A stretch of 64,000 nucleotides of DNA from an uncultured Duncaniella sp. (GTDB taxonomy: Bacteria; Bacteroidota; Bacteroidia; Bacteroidales; Muribaculaceae). The position numbers and the translations under genes were made by a program. This document shows positions 33,562 through 43,224 of this stretch, in pieces. Position 1 is the stretch's first letter. Each line of letters opens with the position of its first letter. Below the pieces are notes generated by a model, which was not told the origin of the DNA, searched no databases, and worked only from the letters and a program-made list of their open reading frames with translations. The stretch is from the NCBI GenBank assembly GCA_910586305.1, contig CAJUGS010000010.1, positions 22,510-86,509 of the forward strand. The letters are read 5' to 3'.

Positions 33562-36279
33562 ATGATTAGGAGACTAATTCTATTTACGGCCATCATGCTG
33601 GCGTGTCTGTCAGCCTTGGCCGGACCGAACGATGTCAAGTGTACAGGCACTATCATCGGCTCGGACGGCGAGCCTATCATCGGCGCCACTGTCTCACAGC
33701 CGGGCACTACCAATGCCACAGCCTCTGACATTGACGGTCGTTTTGTCCTCTCTGTGCCCAAGGGCAAAGATATCCACGTGAACTACATCGGTTACAAACC
33801 TCTCACCCTCAAGGCCTCTCCGGACATGGGCGAGATCACAATGGAAGTCGAGACCCAGATGCTCAAGGACGTGGTGGTGACACAGTCAATAGCCCGCACT
33901 CGCAAGACTCCCGTAGCCATCTCGTCGGTTGACGCAATCACAATAGAAACAAAGCTCGGCAACCAGGAGTTTCCCGAGGTGCTCAAAACCACTCCCGGTG
34001 TATGGGCCACCAAGGACGGTGGCGGCTATGGCGATGCCAAGATCAATATGCGAGGTTTCAAGAGCGAGAATGTCGCAGCCCTAATCAACGGTATACCCAT
34101 CAACGACATGGAATGGGGCGGAATCTACTGGTCCAACTGGGCCGGTCTCTCAGATGTGACCGCATCCATGCAGACACAGCGCGGTCTCGGTGCGGCCATC
34201 GTATCTGTTCCCTCTGTGGGAGGCACCATCAACATCACCACAAAGAGCCTCGACGTGAAGAGAGGCGGCAACGTATTCTACGGCATGGGCAATGACGGTC
34301 TCAACCAGATAGGTTTCTCCGTCTCCACCGGTGTCAGCGAAAAGGGATGGGCAGTCACACTCCTCGGCTCACGCAAATGGGGCGACGGATATGTACAAGG
34401 CACCGACTTCAACGCCTACACCTACTTCCTCAACATCTCCAAGCGACTCAACGACAAGCACCAGCTCTCGCTCACAGCATTCGGCTCACCCCAAACCCAC
34501 TACAAGCGCTCGTCGCAGGACGGTCTCTCAATCGAGGGATGGCAGAATGTACGCAACTACATGGACGGCGAGAGTATGTACAAATTCAACCCCACATTCG
34601 GTTACGACATGGACGGCCAGGTGCGTTCTTCCAATAAGAACGTATACCACAAGCCCCAGATCTCTCTCAACCACATCTGGCAGATCAATGAGAAATCATC
34701 GCTCTCATCAGCTGTCTATGTCAGCCTTGCCAACGGTTATGGCTACTCCGGACAGGGCCGCGGTACCTACAACGGAACAAACCTCAGCAACACAAGCTGG
34801 TATGGAGCGTCCAACGGAAAACTCAATACCCTCTTCCGCCGTGCCGACGGAACATTCGACTACGCAGCAATCCAGGAAATGAACATGGCCTCGACCACCG
34901 GTTCGAACATGGTCATGTCGAAGTCCAACAACTCTCACAACTGGTATGGCCTCGTGTCGACCTACAAGAATGAGCTGATAAAGAACCTCAACCTCACAGC
35001 AGGTATCGATATGCGCTACTACGTGGGCTTCCACAACAACAAAATCGTGGACCTCTATAATGGTGAGTACTTCATGGACGACAGCAGCCGAAAGGGTGTC
35101 AACCCCGCAAACAACGCTGCAGCAGCCGATCCCAACTGGAAATATGAGAAACTCGGAGTGGGCGACGTGGTATACCGCGACTATGACGGCCACACCGCCC
35201 AGGAAGGTCTTTTCGCCCAGCTTGAATACACCTTCCTCGACAACAAACTCACCACCGTGCTGGCCGGAGCGTTCTCCAACACCTCCTACTGGCGTGTGGA
35301 CCACCTCTACTATGACAAGGAGCACGAGAAATCAGAGACTCTGAACTTCATGGCCGGAACCATCAAGGGTGGTGCCAACTATAACATCGACCGCCACAAC
35401 AACGTTTACTTCAACGGTGGCTACATCACCCGTGCCCCCTTCTTCTCGGGCGGCGCATTCCTCCAGGCTGCTACCTCCAACGCCACCAACCCCAACGCCG
35501 TAAACGAAAAGGTCGGTTCTATCGAGGTGGGCTACGAATTCCACTCGCCCACATTCACAGCCACTGTCAACGGCTACTATACCAAGTGGATGGACAAGAC
35601 CACTACCCGCTCCAGCGACCTCGGTGACGGAACCAAGTACTACTTCAACATGGAAGGTGTGGACGCACGCCACATGGGAGTTGAGCTCAACTTCGTCTAC
35701 AAACCCTTCCGCTGGCTCGATGTCAACGGTATGCTCTCAATAGGCGACTGGGTGTGGGACAGCAACACCAAGGGATACTTCTACAACTCACTGGGCCAGC
35801 CCATCCAGAACACCAAGGACGGTGCGCTTGCATCTGGCGTATATGCCGAAGACCACGCTTCTGCCACCCTCAACCAGAAGGGACGCAAAGTGGGCGGTTC
35901 AGCACAGACTACAGGCTACCTCGGTCTCAATTTCAAGCCCGTAAAAGGTTGGCGCATAGGTGTTGACTGGACTTTCAATGCCCGCAACTACAGCGACTTC
36001 ACCATCTCGTCGAGCGACTATGCTCCAAACGCTGTCATCAACGTCAAGTCACCCTGGGAAATTCCCTGGGGCAACCAACTCGACCTCCAGGCAAGCTACG
36101 ACTTCAAGATCGGTGGTCTTAATGCCACCATTTTCGGCAACGTCTACAACCTCTGTGACTACAACTATGTCATGGATGCCTACACAGCATCAGGAGTCGA
36201 CGGTACCTGGGAAAATGCCTTTCGTGTTTTCTACTCTTTCGGCCGCACTTACGCTCTGCGTCTGAAAGTGAAATTCTAA
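33562..36279 (+). CDS. TonB-dependent outer-membrane receptor with CarboxypepD_reg-like domain
   Basis: A 905-residue outer-membrane transporter. A signal peptide covers residues 1-20. Residues about 24-100 are the carboxypeptidase-regulatory-like N-terminal extension typical of Bacteroidota receptors (GTIIGSDGEPIIGATVSQPG ... DIDGRFVLSVPKG). The plug starts near 105 (TRKTPVAISSVDAITIE, then GGGYGDAKINMRGFKSENVA and INGIPINDMEWGGIYW). The rest is a 22-strand-type barrel rich in Tyr, Asn and Gly and ending LRLKVKF with the terminal aromatic residue. It is somewhat shorter than classical SusC and lacks an obvious TonB-box extension. The next gene, 25 bases on, is a lipoprotein but not a SusD, so the cargo is unknown. 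Confidence 0.9.
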   Translation: MIRRLILFTAIMLACLSALAGPNDVKCTGTIIGSDGEPIIGATVSQPGTTNATASDIDGRFVLSVPKGKDIHVNYIGYKPLTLKASPDMGEITMEVETQMLKDVVVTQSIARTRKTPVAISSVDAITIETKLGNQEFPEVLKTTPGVWATKDGGGYGDAKINMRGFKSENVAALINGIPINDMEWGGIYWSNWAGLSDVTASMQTQRGLGAAIVSVPSVGGTINITTKSLDVKRGGNVFYGMGNDGLNQIGFSVSTGVSEKGWAVTLLGSRKWGDGYVQGTDFNAYTYFLNISKRLNDKHQLSLTAFGSPQTHYKRSSQDGLSIEGWQNVRNYMDGESMYKFNPTFGYDMDGQVRSSNKNVYHKPQISLNHIWQINEKSSLSSAVYVSLANGYGYSGQGRGTYNGTNLSNTSWYGASNGKLNTLFRRADGTFDYAAIQEMNMASTTGSNMVMSKSNNSHNWYGLVSTYKNELIKNLNLTAGIDMRYYVGFHNNKIVDLYNGEYFMDDSSRKGVNPANNAAAADPNWKYEKLGVGDVVYRDYDGHTAQEGLFAQLEYTFLDNKLTTVLAGAFSNTSYWRVDHLYYDKEHEKSETLNFMAGTIKGGANYNIDRHNNVYFNGGYITRAPFFSGGAFLQAATSNATNPNAVNEKVGSIEVGYEFHSPTFTATVNGYYTKWMDKTTTRSSDLGDGTKYYFNMEGVDARHMGVELNFVYKPFRWLDVNGMLSIGDWVWDSNTKGYFYNSLGQPIQNTKDGALASGVYAEDHASATLNQKGRKVGGSAQTTGYLGLNFKPVKGWRIGVDWTFNARNYSDFTISSSDYAPNAVINVKSPWEIPWGNQLDLQASYDFKIGGLNATIFGNVYNLCDYNYVMDAYTASGVDGTWENAFRVFYSFGRTYALRLKVKF

Positions 36280-36304
36280 TCCTAACAAATGATATTTTCC
36301 AGAC

Positions 36305-38341
36305 ATGAATATCGCATCAAAATACACACTCCTCGCCGCAGGTCTCGCCGTGGCCCTCACCGGCTGTGACGAAAACGCCTGGAACGACAAGCTCGACGGC
36401 TTCGAGGAACCACCGACATATTCCAAAGTCGAGACAGTGACCTACACACTCACTGCCGCCGACTATGCCACAATAGCCAAATCGTCGGACAACAAGGCGC
36501 TTGCAGAAGCAGCCGGAGAGGCCGAGGTGGAAGCTCTTGCCGCCATCGGCACAAACTGTGCCTTTGCCAACGAAGAGCAGGCACGCAAGTATATACCCGC
36601 CCTGCTGTCAAGCTCTTCTTTCCCCTACTTCTCCCTCAACAATGAGTCATCGGTCAAGGTGACCTACAATCTCTCTACCAACCAGCCCGAAGAAGTCAAG
36701 GCTGTCAACGATGCGGAAAACACCCTCTATTTCCGTGTCAAGGATGCCGACTACCAGGCAGCCTGGGGCAGCGAGGACGACTTCATCCAGGCTTTCGCCC
36801 CCATGACCCCGGCCGACGCCAACATCCCCTCCATACTCAAGGGAGCTTTCCCCGATGCTAAAGCCGGCAACTATGCTTTCGTCAGCTATAATGAAGCTGA
36901 GACCAACCCGGTGTTCGGCACAGTGGGCGGAGACGATTCCGACGAACCTGCCGACGGTATCTATCTCGATGCCACATTTGCTGACGGACAGGGCGACTTC
37001 GAAATCGAGAACACCGTCATGCCCTCACCCCTCACATTCGTATGGACAGCCGACTCCTACGGATATATGAAGGCCTCAGGCTACAAGGACAAGGTGGACT
37101 ACGACACCGAGAGCTGGCTTGTCTCTCCGGCCTTCAAGCTCGGAGCAAAAACCAACGCCGTGCTCACATTCGAACAGGTGTGGAACTTCTTCAGCTCTCT
37201 CGATGTGGCTGCCGAGCAGGCCACTGTGTCTATCCGCGAAGTGGGTGGCACATGGGTGAAGCTGAATGTCCCCACTCTTCCCGAAGCCTTCGGCTGGAAG
37301 CCGTGGGTAGCATCTGGCGATATCGACCTCTCGGCCTTCAACGGAAAGAACGTGCAGATAGGTTTCTGCTACAAGAGCACCTCTGCAAAGGCCGGAACAT
37401 GGGAACTTAAGAACGTGCGCGTTGTAGTAGGTCCCAAGCCCGAAGCAGCTCGTAGCCGTGCAGCAGCTACTCCGGTGCCTTTCAAGGCTAAAAACGCCAT
37501 CTACCATTTCGACGGCACAGAGTGGACCGTACCCGCGTCCATGACCGTAATACAGCCTGCCGACTACACTTCAATGGGTTGCACCCACGGAAATTTCAGC
37601 GGCACCCAGGCCTGGGACTTTATCCCCGTCTTCCTCGGCCAAAAACTCCCCTATGCCGCCGATGATGCCGCCACAATCGTAATCTACCGTTTCTACGAGA
37701 ACAGCGCCACCACCACACGCGCGGTAGAATACTTCAAGAGCCAGGGTGACTGGTACCGCAACACCGGAGCCACCACCGATCAGTTCACCAAGACCTCAAA
37801 CGTATGGAACTACAATCCCTCGGTGGTCATCAATCTACCCTATGTCCGCAACAGCGATCCCACATCGACCTACTTCATGGCCGTGAAGGACTGGGTGTTT
37901 GAGAACGTAACCCTCAAGCTCTATCCCGACTCCAAACCTGCCGACGGCTCCAAGCCAGGTCCGGCATTCATCGACTACCGCAACAATGCAGAGTTCTATT
38001 CCGGAGCTTCTGCATTCTATGGCAACGTCGACATCCGCGCCGTGACAGCTAAGAACAATGCTCCGGAAGGCTACACAGGCTACGACGGCCTCACCGATGA
38101 TGAAATCACACTTCTCATCAAGAAGCGTTTCAGTACCGAGACACTTCCCGGAGCACTCGCCGCCCTGCACCCCGATGCCACACCCGTGAAGGATATGGTA
38201 ATCACCTATACCGTGACCTTCACCGCCTATGGAACAGCAGCCGCCGAGGAGACAATAGTCTACGAGGTGACAGCCCCCGGACAGTTCACCTATGCCAGCA
38301 GCACATGGGTTGAGGCTGGCGAGGACGCCGACTGGAAATAG
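36305..38341 (+). CDS. Choice-of-anchor-J domain surface lipoprotein, receptor partner
   Basis: A 678-residue lipoprotein: signal MNIASKYTLLAAGLAVALTG with Cys21, followed directly by DEN, acidic residues that fit the Bacteroidota surface-export signal. Residues about 40-150 contain an unfamiliar helical segment (YTLTAADYATIAKSSDNKAL). Residues about 215-380 are a MAM-like choice-of-anchor-J beta-sandwich (GDFEIENTVMPSPLTFVW, SWLVSPAFKL, VLTFEQVWNFF, VQIGFCYKSTSAKAGTWELK). The C-terminal 250 residues are not recognised. No T9SS tail is present; anchoring is by lipid. Spacing of 25 bases from the TonB receptor and a shared terminator suggest that it works as the substrate-binding lid of that receptor in place of SusD (inference). 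Confidence 0.8.
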   Translation: MNIASKYTLLAAGLAVALTGCDENAWNDKLDGFEEPPTYSKVETVTYTLTAADYATIAKSSDNKALAEAAGEAEVEALAAIGTNCAFANEEQARKYIPALLSSSSFPYFSLNNESSVKVTYNLSTNQPEEVKAVNDAENTLYFRVKDADYQAAWGSEDDFIQAFAPMTPADANIPSILKGAFPDAKAGNYAFVSYNEAETNPVFGTVGGDDSDEPADGIYLDATFADGQGDFEIENTVMPSPLTFVWTADSYGYMKASGYKDKVDYDTESWLVSPAFKLGAKTNAVLTFEQVWNFFSSLDVAAEQATVSIREVGGTWVKLNVPTLPEAFGWKPWVASGDIDLSAFNGKNVQIGFCYKSTSAKAGTWELKNVRVVVGPKPEAARSRAAATPVPFKAKNAIYHFDGTEWTVPASMTVIQPADYTSMGCTHGNFSGTQAWDFIPVFLGQKLPYAADDAATIVIYRFYENSATTTRAVEYFKSQGDWYRNTGATTDQFTKTSNVWNYNPSVVINLPYVRNSDPTSTYFMAVKDWVFENVTLKLYPDSKPADGSKPGPAFIDYRNNAEFYSGASAFYGNVDIRAVTAKNNAPEGYTGYDGLTDDEITLLIKKRFSTETLPGALAALHPDATPVKDMVITYTVTFTAYGTAAAEETIVYEVTAPGQFTYASSTWVEAGEDADWK

Positions 38342-38371
38342 TCCTACTCCACACAACCACTGACCCGATAT

Positions 38372-38416
38372 ATCCCGGGAGCGAAGCACCCACCCGCTTC
38401 GCTCCCGGGATTTTTT
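38372..38416 (+). terminator. Strong rho-independent terminator
   Basis: A 16-bp perfect stem, ATCCCGGGAGCGAAGC with GCTTCGCTCCCGGGAT, an 8-nt loop and TTTTTT. It ends the receptor-lipoprotein operon. Confidence 0.93.
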
Positions 38417-38532
38417 CATACATACACCTATATAATATAGGTAGCACGTCACAGATGACACACTTTTTTACAATGTTACTACTTTTTTCAAAAAAAAATC
38501 CGTTAAGTTGCACAAAATCGTAGCAAAATGCC

Positions 38533-38540
38533 TATCTTTG
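38533..38540 (+). promoter_or_regulatory. -7 box upstream of dapF
   Basis: TATCTTTG matches TAnnTTTG, 37 nt before the dapF ATG. A GTTG at 38507-38510 is a possible -33 box, with a longer than usual 22-nt spacer. Confidence 0.55.
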
Positions 38541-38577
38541 CAGGGTATTTCATTCCGGAAGGATAAACGCTGACCAG

Positions 38578-39459
38578 ATGACATCCGCAAACAATATAAA
38601 CAAAGAGGTGATTAAGTTCACCAAGATGCATGGTCTCGGCAACGACTACATATATATCAACTGTATGAGCCGTATGCCGGAAAGGATTCCCTCCCTCGCT
38701 CGCGAGATGAGCGACCGCCACTTCGGCGTCGGAGGCGACGGAATAGTTCTCATCTGTCCCCCGACTACTCCCGATGCCCACTTCACAATGAGGATGTTCA
38801 ACTCCGACGGCTCCGAAGCCCGGATGTGTGGCAACGCCTCAAGATGCATAGCGAAATACGTCCACGACCACATCAACCCCTCTCTCAACCCCATAAACCT
38901 TGATACCCTCTCAGGAATCAAGGTTTTATCGCTTAATATAGCCGATGGAGAAGTCCGCTCAGTCACCGTAGATATGGGCTGTCCGGAGTTCAGACCGTCG
39001 GCTGTCCCGGTAGCCTCAGATCTTCCGCAGGTAACGGAGCATCCCGTCTCGACACCGTTCGGCGACTACCGTGTCACAGCTCTCTCAATGGGCAATCCAC
39101 ACGGCGTGATATTCGTCGAGTCAATTCCGGCCTTGGATTTCGACCGGCTCGGCCCGTATATGGAGCGACACCCTATGTGGCCTGACAAAGCCAACATCGA
39201 GTTTGCCCGCATCATTAACGAGAACGAAATCGAGATGAGGGTGTGGGAACGAGGCACAGGTGAAACACTCGCCTGTGGCACAGGTGCCTGCGCTACTGCT
39301 GTGGCAGCGGCCATCACCGGCCGAACCGGCCGACAAGTCACCATACACTTGCGCGGAGGCGACCTTGACATCCGCTGGGACGAAGAAGATGACCACGTCT
39401 ATATGACCGGCCCGGCCACAGAGGTCTTTGAAGGAGAATACACAAGGAATAAAATATAA
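38578..39459 (+). CDS. dapF: Diaminopimelate epimerase
   Basis: A 293-residue cofactor-free racemase that converts LL- to meso-diaminopimelate for lysine and peptidoglycan. Both catalytic cysteines are present: one in MCGNASRCIAKYV (about residue 82) and one in ACGTGACATAVA (about 226). TKMHGLGNDYIYIN at the N-terminus and GNPHGVIFVE are family motifs. The first 12 residues (MTSANNINKEVI) are poorly conserved, but no better start lies close by. The enzyme's substrate supplier, dapL, follows after 26 bases in the same operon. Confidence 0.96.
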   Translation: MTSANNINKEVIKFTKMHGLGNDYIYINCMSRMPERIPSLAREMSDRHFGVGGDGIVLICPPTTPDAHFTMRMFNSDGSEARMCGNASRCIAKYVHDHINPSLNPINLDTLSGIKVLSLNIADGEVRSVTVDMGCPEFRPSAVPVASDLPQVTEHPVSTPFGDYRVTALSMGNPHGVIFVESIPALDFDRLGPYMERHPMWPDKANIEFARIINENEIEMRVWERGTGETLACGTGACATAVAAAITGRTGRQVTIHLRGGDLDIRWDEEDDHVYMTGPATEVFEGEYTRNKI

Positions 39460-39485
39460 GGTAATAGTATCACACAGATTGTTTT

Positions 39486-40709
39486 ATGTTCGCAGTCAAC
39501 GACAACTTCTCCAGTCTGCCCGCCTCCTATCTTTTCAGCGAGGTGGCACGGAGAGTACAAGCTTACACTGAAGCCCATCCGGAAGCCGACGTGATCCGTA
39601 TGGGTATTGGCGACGTCACCCGCCCGCTCTGTCCCGCTGTCATCGACGCGCTCCACCGCGCTGTCGACGACGAAGGGGCGGCGGCAACATTCCACGGCTA
39701 CGGACCTGAACAGGGATACTCATTCCTCGCGTCCAAAATAGCCTCCCACGACTACCGCAGCCGTGGCATCGATATTTCCGAAGATGAAATCTTCATCAGC
39801 GACGGAGCCAAAAGCGACACCGGCAATATCGGCGACATACTCTCGCCGGACTGTCGTGTGGCCGTCACCGACCCTGTCTACCCTGTCTATGTGGACACCA
39901 ATGTAATGGCCGGACGCGCAGGCACTCTGCAACCCGACGGACGATGGAGCAACATAGAATATCTCCCATGCACGACTGACAACGGCTTCGTGCCACAGCT
40001 TCCCTCCTCGTCGCCCGACGTGATATACCTTTGTTATCCCAACAATCCCACCGGCACTGTCCTCACCCGAGAAGAGCTGGAAAAATGGGTGGAGTACTGT
40101 CGTCGCAACGGCGCATTGCTCCTCTTCGACGCCGCCTACGAGGCCTTCGTCCGCACACCCGGCATACCACGATCCATATATGAGATAGAGGGAGCCAAAG
40201 AGGTGGCCATAGAGTTTCGCAGTTTCTCTAAAACCGCAGGCTTCACAGGAATCCGCCTGGGCTACACTGTGGTGCCACACGAGCTAAAAGGACGGGGAGC
40301 CGACGGCTCACCGGTGGCACTCAACCCCTTGTGGCGACGTCGTCAGACCACCAAGTTCAACGGAGCGTCATATATCACCCAGCGTGGTGCCGAAGCACTC
40401 TATACTCCCGAAGGCGAGAGACAGTCGCGCGAGACCGTAGACTACTATCTGGCCAACGCCCGTATCATGCTCGACAGTCTGCGCGAGGCAGGATATGAAT
40501 GCACCGGCGGAGTCGACTCACCCTATGTATGGATCAAGACTCCAGACCATCTCTCATCCTGGGAATTCTTCGACCTGCTACTCAACCGCTACAACATCGT
40601 GGGTACCCCTGGAAGCGGTTTCGGTCCATCGGGCGAAGGATACTTCCGACTCACAGCTTTCAACACACGCGAAAACACAGTGCGTGCCATGTCGCGCCTC
40701 AGATTATAA
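39486..40709 (+). CDS. dapL: LL-diaminopimelate aminotransferase
   Basis: A 407-residue PLP enzyme that makes LL-DAP directly from tetrahydrodipicolinate and glutamate, bypassing the succinylase/acetylase steps. Fold-type I features are [16 protein letters not shown] near residue 38, [16 protein letters not shown], and [15 protein letters not shown] with the PLP-binding lysine. The C-terminal [20 protein letters not shown] holds the carboxylate-binding arginine. With dapF it defines the DapL (aminotransferase) route of lysine biosynthesis in this organism. The glnN gene follows after 48 bases; joint transcription with that ammonia-assimilation gene is possible. Confidence 0.96.
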   Translation: MFAVNDNFSSLPASYLFSEVARRVQAYTEAHPEADVIRMGIGDVTRPLCPAVIDALHRAVDDEGAAATFHGYGPEQGYSFLASKIASHDYRSRGIDISEDEIFISDGAKSDTGNIGDILSPDCRVAVTDPVYPVYVDTNVMAGRAGTLQPDGRWSNIEYLPCTTDNGFVPQLPSSSPDVIYLCYPNNPTGTVLTREELEKWVEYCRRNGALLLFDAAYEAFVRTPGIPRSIYEIEGAKEVAIEFRSFSKTAGFTGIRLGYTVVPHELKGRGADGSPVALNPLWRRRQTTKFNGASYITQRGAEALYTPEGERQSRETVDYYLANARIMLDSLREAGYECTGGVDSPYVWIKTPDHLSSWEFFDLLLNRYNIVGTPGSGFGPSGEGYFRLTAFNTRENTVRAMSRLRL

Positions 40710-40757
40710 GATATATATCAAAAACACTCATATTCATTACTTAACTTATCGTCTCTT

Positions 40758-42947
40758 ATGGCAAGTCTACGATTCAAAGCAGTTGAAGAAGCGTCCAACC
40801 GCAAAGCGGTGAAGGTAGAAATACCCAAGGAACGCCCCGTGGAGTACTACGCCTCCAAAGTGTTCAACCGCGCCAAGATGTTCAAGTATCTCCCCCTTGA
40901 CACCTACAAAGCACTCATCGATGCCATCGACAACAAGAAACCAATCTCCCGCAAAGTAGCCGACAGCGTGGCCGAGGGCATGAAGCAGTGGGCCATCGAT
41001 AACGGCGCCCGCCATTACACCCACTGGTTCCAGCCTCTCACCGAGACCACAGCCGAGAAACACGACGGATTTGTGGAACACGACGGAAAAGGAGGAATGG
41101 TGGAGGAATTCAGCGGCAAACTCCTCGTGCAGCAGGAGCCCGACGCATCCAGCTTCCCCAACGGCGGAATCCGCAATACTTTCGAAGCACGAGGCTACTC
41201 AGCATGGGACATCTCATCGCCGGCTTTCATCATTGACAACACCCTCTGTATCCCCACCATATTCATCTCGTACACAGGAGAATCCCTTGACTATAAGACC
41301 CCTCTGCTGCGCGCGCTTTCGGCTGTCGACAAGGCTGCTACAGGCGTGGTGAACTACTTCAATCCCGAAGTGAAGCACGTGATCTCCAACCTTGGCTGGG
41401 AGCAGGAATACTTCCTCGTTGACGAGGAGCTATACTCCGCCCGTCCCGACCTGGTAATGACCGGACGTACCCTGATGGGCCACGAGTCGGCCAAAAACCA
41501 GCAGCTCGAAGACCACTATTTCGGCTCTATCCCCAAGCGCGTTGAAGCTTTCATGCTCGACCTCGAAATCGAGGCCCACAAGCTCGGCATCCCCTGCAAG
41601 ACACGCCACAACGAGGTTGCACCCAACCAGTTTGAGCTCGCTCCCATATTCGAGGAGACCAACCTTGCCAACGACCACAATATGCTTCTCATGTCGGTAA
41701 TGCACGAGGTGGCCCGCCGCCACAATTTCCGCGTACTCCTCCATGAGAAACCCTTTGCGGGTGTCAACGGCTCAGGCAAACACTGCAACTGGAGTCTGGG
41801 CACAGACAGCGGAACAGTGCTTTTCGCTCCCGGCAAGACCCCTCAGGAGAACCTCCGTTTCATCACCTTCGTAGCCAATGTGATGGCTGCCGTACACCGC
41901 CACAACGGCCTGCTCAAAGCCTCAATCATGTCGGCCACCAACTGCCACCGTCTCGGAGCCAACGAGGCACCTCCAGCCATTATATCTATCTTCGCAGGCA
42001 GCCAGCTTGCTGAGATTCTCAACAAAATCAAGAATTCCGACAAGGACGAACTTATCGCCATGGCCGGAAAAGAGGAGCTCAACCTCGGAGTGGCACAGAT
42101 ACCCGAACTGATGATTGACAACACCGACCGCAACCGCACCTCGCCATTTGCTTTCACCGGCAACCGCTTTGAATTCCGTGCCGTGGGATCGAGTGCCAAC
42201 TGCGCGTCGGCCATGATAGCCCTCAATGCGGCAGCGGCCGAACAGCTTGCCGACTTCAAGCACAAGGTCGACGCCCGCCTCGAGGCAGGCGAGGAACTCA
42301 ACCACGCGCTTCTCGCCGAGATAAAGGCACTCCTTCTATACTCCGAGCCCATCCACTTCGACGGCAACGGCTACTCGGACGAATGGAAGGAAGAGGCCAA
42401 ACGCCGCGGACTCGACTGCGAAACCAACCCCACCATCATCTTCGATGCCTACCTGCGTCCCTCATCCATCGAGATGTTCCGCAAGACAGGTGTCATGACC
42501 CATGTGGAACTCGAAGCCCGCAACGAGGTGAAATGGGAAATGTATACCAAGAAAATCCAGATTGAGGCCCGTGTGCTTGGCGACCTTGCCATAAACCACA
42601 TCATCCCCGTGGCAACACGCTACCTCTCAATACTCCTCGACAATATGGTCAAGATACGCCAGCTCTTCCCCGGCGACAAGGGAGTGGAACTTTCTTCGCA
42701 GGACTCAGTCACCGTCGAGAAAATTATGCACCACTGCTCCATAATCAAGGACGAAGTAAACAAGATGGTCAATGCCCGCAAGGATGCAAACAGAATAGAG
42801 AACGAGCGTGACAAGGCTCTTGCCTACTCTCTCAATGTGGCTCCCTGCCTTGAGACCATCCGCTACCACATCGACAAACTCGAGCTTATGGTCGACAACG
42901 AGATGTGGCCTCTTCCCAAATACCGCGAACTCCTCTTCATTCGCTAA
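40758..42947 (+). CDS. glnN: Glutamine synthetase type III
   Basis: A 729-residue GSIII, the form typical of Bacteroidales and some cyanobacteria, which makes glutamine from glutamate, ammonia and ATP. It has a GSIII-specific N-terminal region (ASKVFNRAKMFKYLPLDTYKAL) and a core with HYTHWFQPLTETTAEKHD, the metal/glutamate-binding NEVAPNQFELAP, NGSGKHCNWSLGTD and GNRFEFRAVGSSAN. The C-terminal helical domain is also present. Length is in the normal 700-730 range and distinct from the roughly 450-residue GSI. A strong terminator follows. No regulatory protein of the PII type lies next to it here. Confidence 0.96.
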   Translation: MASLRFKAVEEASNRKAVKVEIPKERPVEYYASKVFNRAKMFKYLPLDTYKALIDAIDNKKPISRKVADSVAEGMKQWAIDNGARHYTHWFQPLTETTAEKHDGFVEHDGKGGMVEEFSGKLLVQQEPDASSFPNGGIRNTFEARGYSAWDISSPAFIIDNTLCIPTIFISYTGESLDYKTPLLRALSAVDKAATGVVNYFNPEVKHVISNLGWEQEYFLVDEELYSARPDLVMTGRTLMGHESAKNQQLEDHYFGSIPKRVEAFMLDLEIEAHKLGIPCKTRHNEVAPNQFELAPIFEETNLANDHNMLLMSVMHEVARRHNFRVLLHEKPFAGVNGSGKHCNWSLGTDSGTVLFAPGKTPQENLRFITFVANVMAAVHRHNGLLKASIMSATNCHRLGANEAPPAIISIFAGSQLAEILNKIKNSDKDELIAMAGKEELNLGVAQIPELMIDNTDRNRTSPFAFTGNRFEFRAVGSSANCASAMIALNAAAAEQLADFKHKVDARLEAGEELNHALLAEIKALLLYSEPIHFDGNGYSDEWKEEAKRRGLDCETNPTIIFDAYLRPSSIEMFRKTGVMTHVELEARNEVKWEMYTKKIQIEARVLGDLAINHIIPVATRYLSILLDNMVKIRQLFPGDKGVELSSQDSVTVEKIMHHCSIIKDEVNKMVNARKDANRIENERDKALAYSLNVAPCLETIRYHIDKLELMVDNEMWPLPKYRELLFIR

Positions 42948-42966
42948 ACAACACCCAACCAACAGA

Positions 42967-43001
42967 ACTGCCATCCCATCGATTTGGGATGGCAGTTTTT
43001 T
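42967..43001 (+). terminator. Rho-independent terminator after glnN
   Basis: A 12-bp perfect stem, ACTGCCATCCCA with TGGGATGGCAGT, a 6-nt loop and a T-run. Confidence 0.93.
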
Positions 43002-43116
43002 CACATAAACAGGACACCCAAATCAATCAAAACAGGGATCTTACCCACCTAAAAGCCACACTCATTTCTATAATGCACGTCTTTTAGGTTAAATAATGTT
43101 ACAAAAAACAAACCTT

Positions 43117-43148
43117 GTTGTACAGTTGAAATAATTAGAGTAAGTTTG
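43117..43148 (+). promoter_or_regulatory. Bacteroidota-type promoter of the secreted-protein gene
   Basis: GTTG (43117-43120) and a perfect TAAGTTTG (43141-43148) are separated by 20 nt. The leader to the ATG at 43225 is about 70 nt. Confidence 0.7.
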
Positions 43149-43224
43149 CAGTCACTAATGCATTATGCGACATTAAATCCTTGAATCATTAATCCAACCA
43201 AAATAAACACCTTAATTCATCTCT

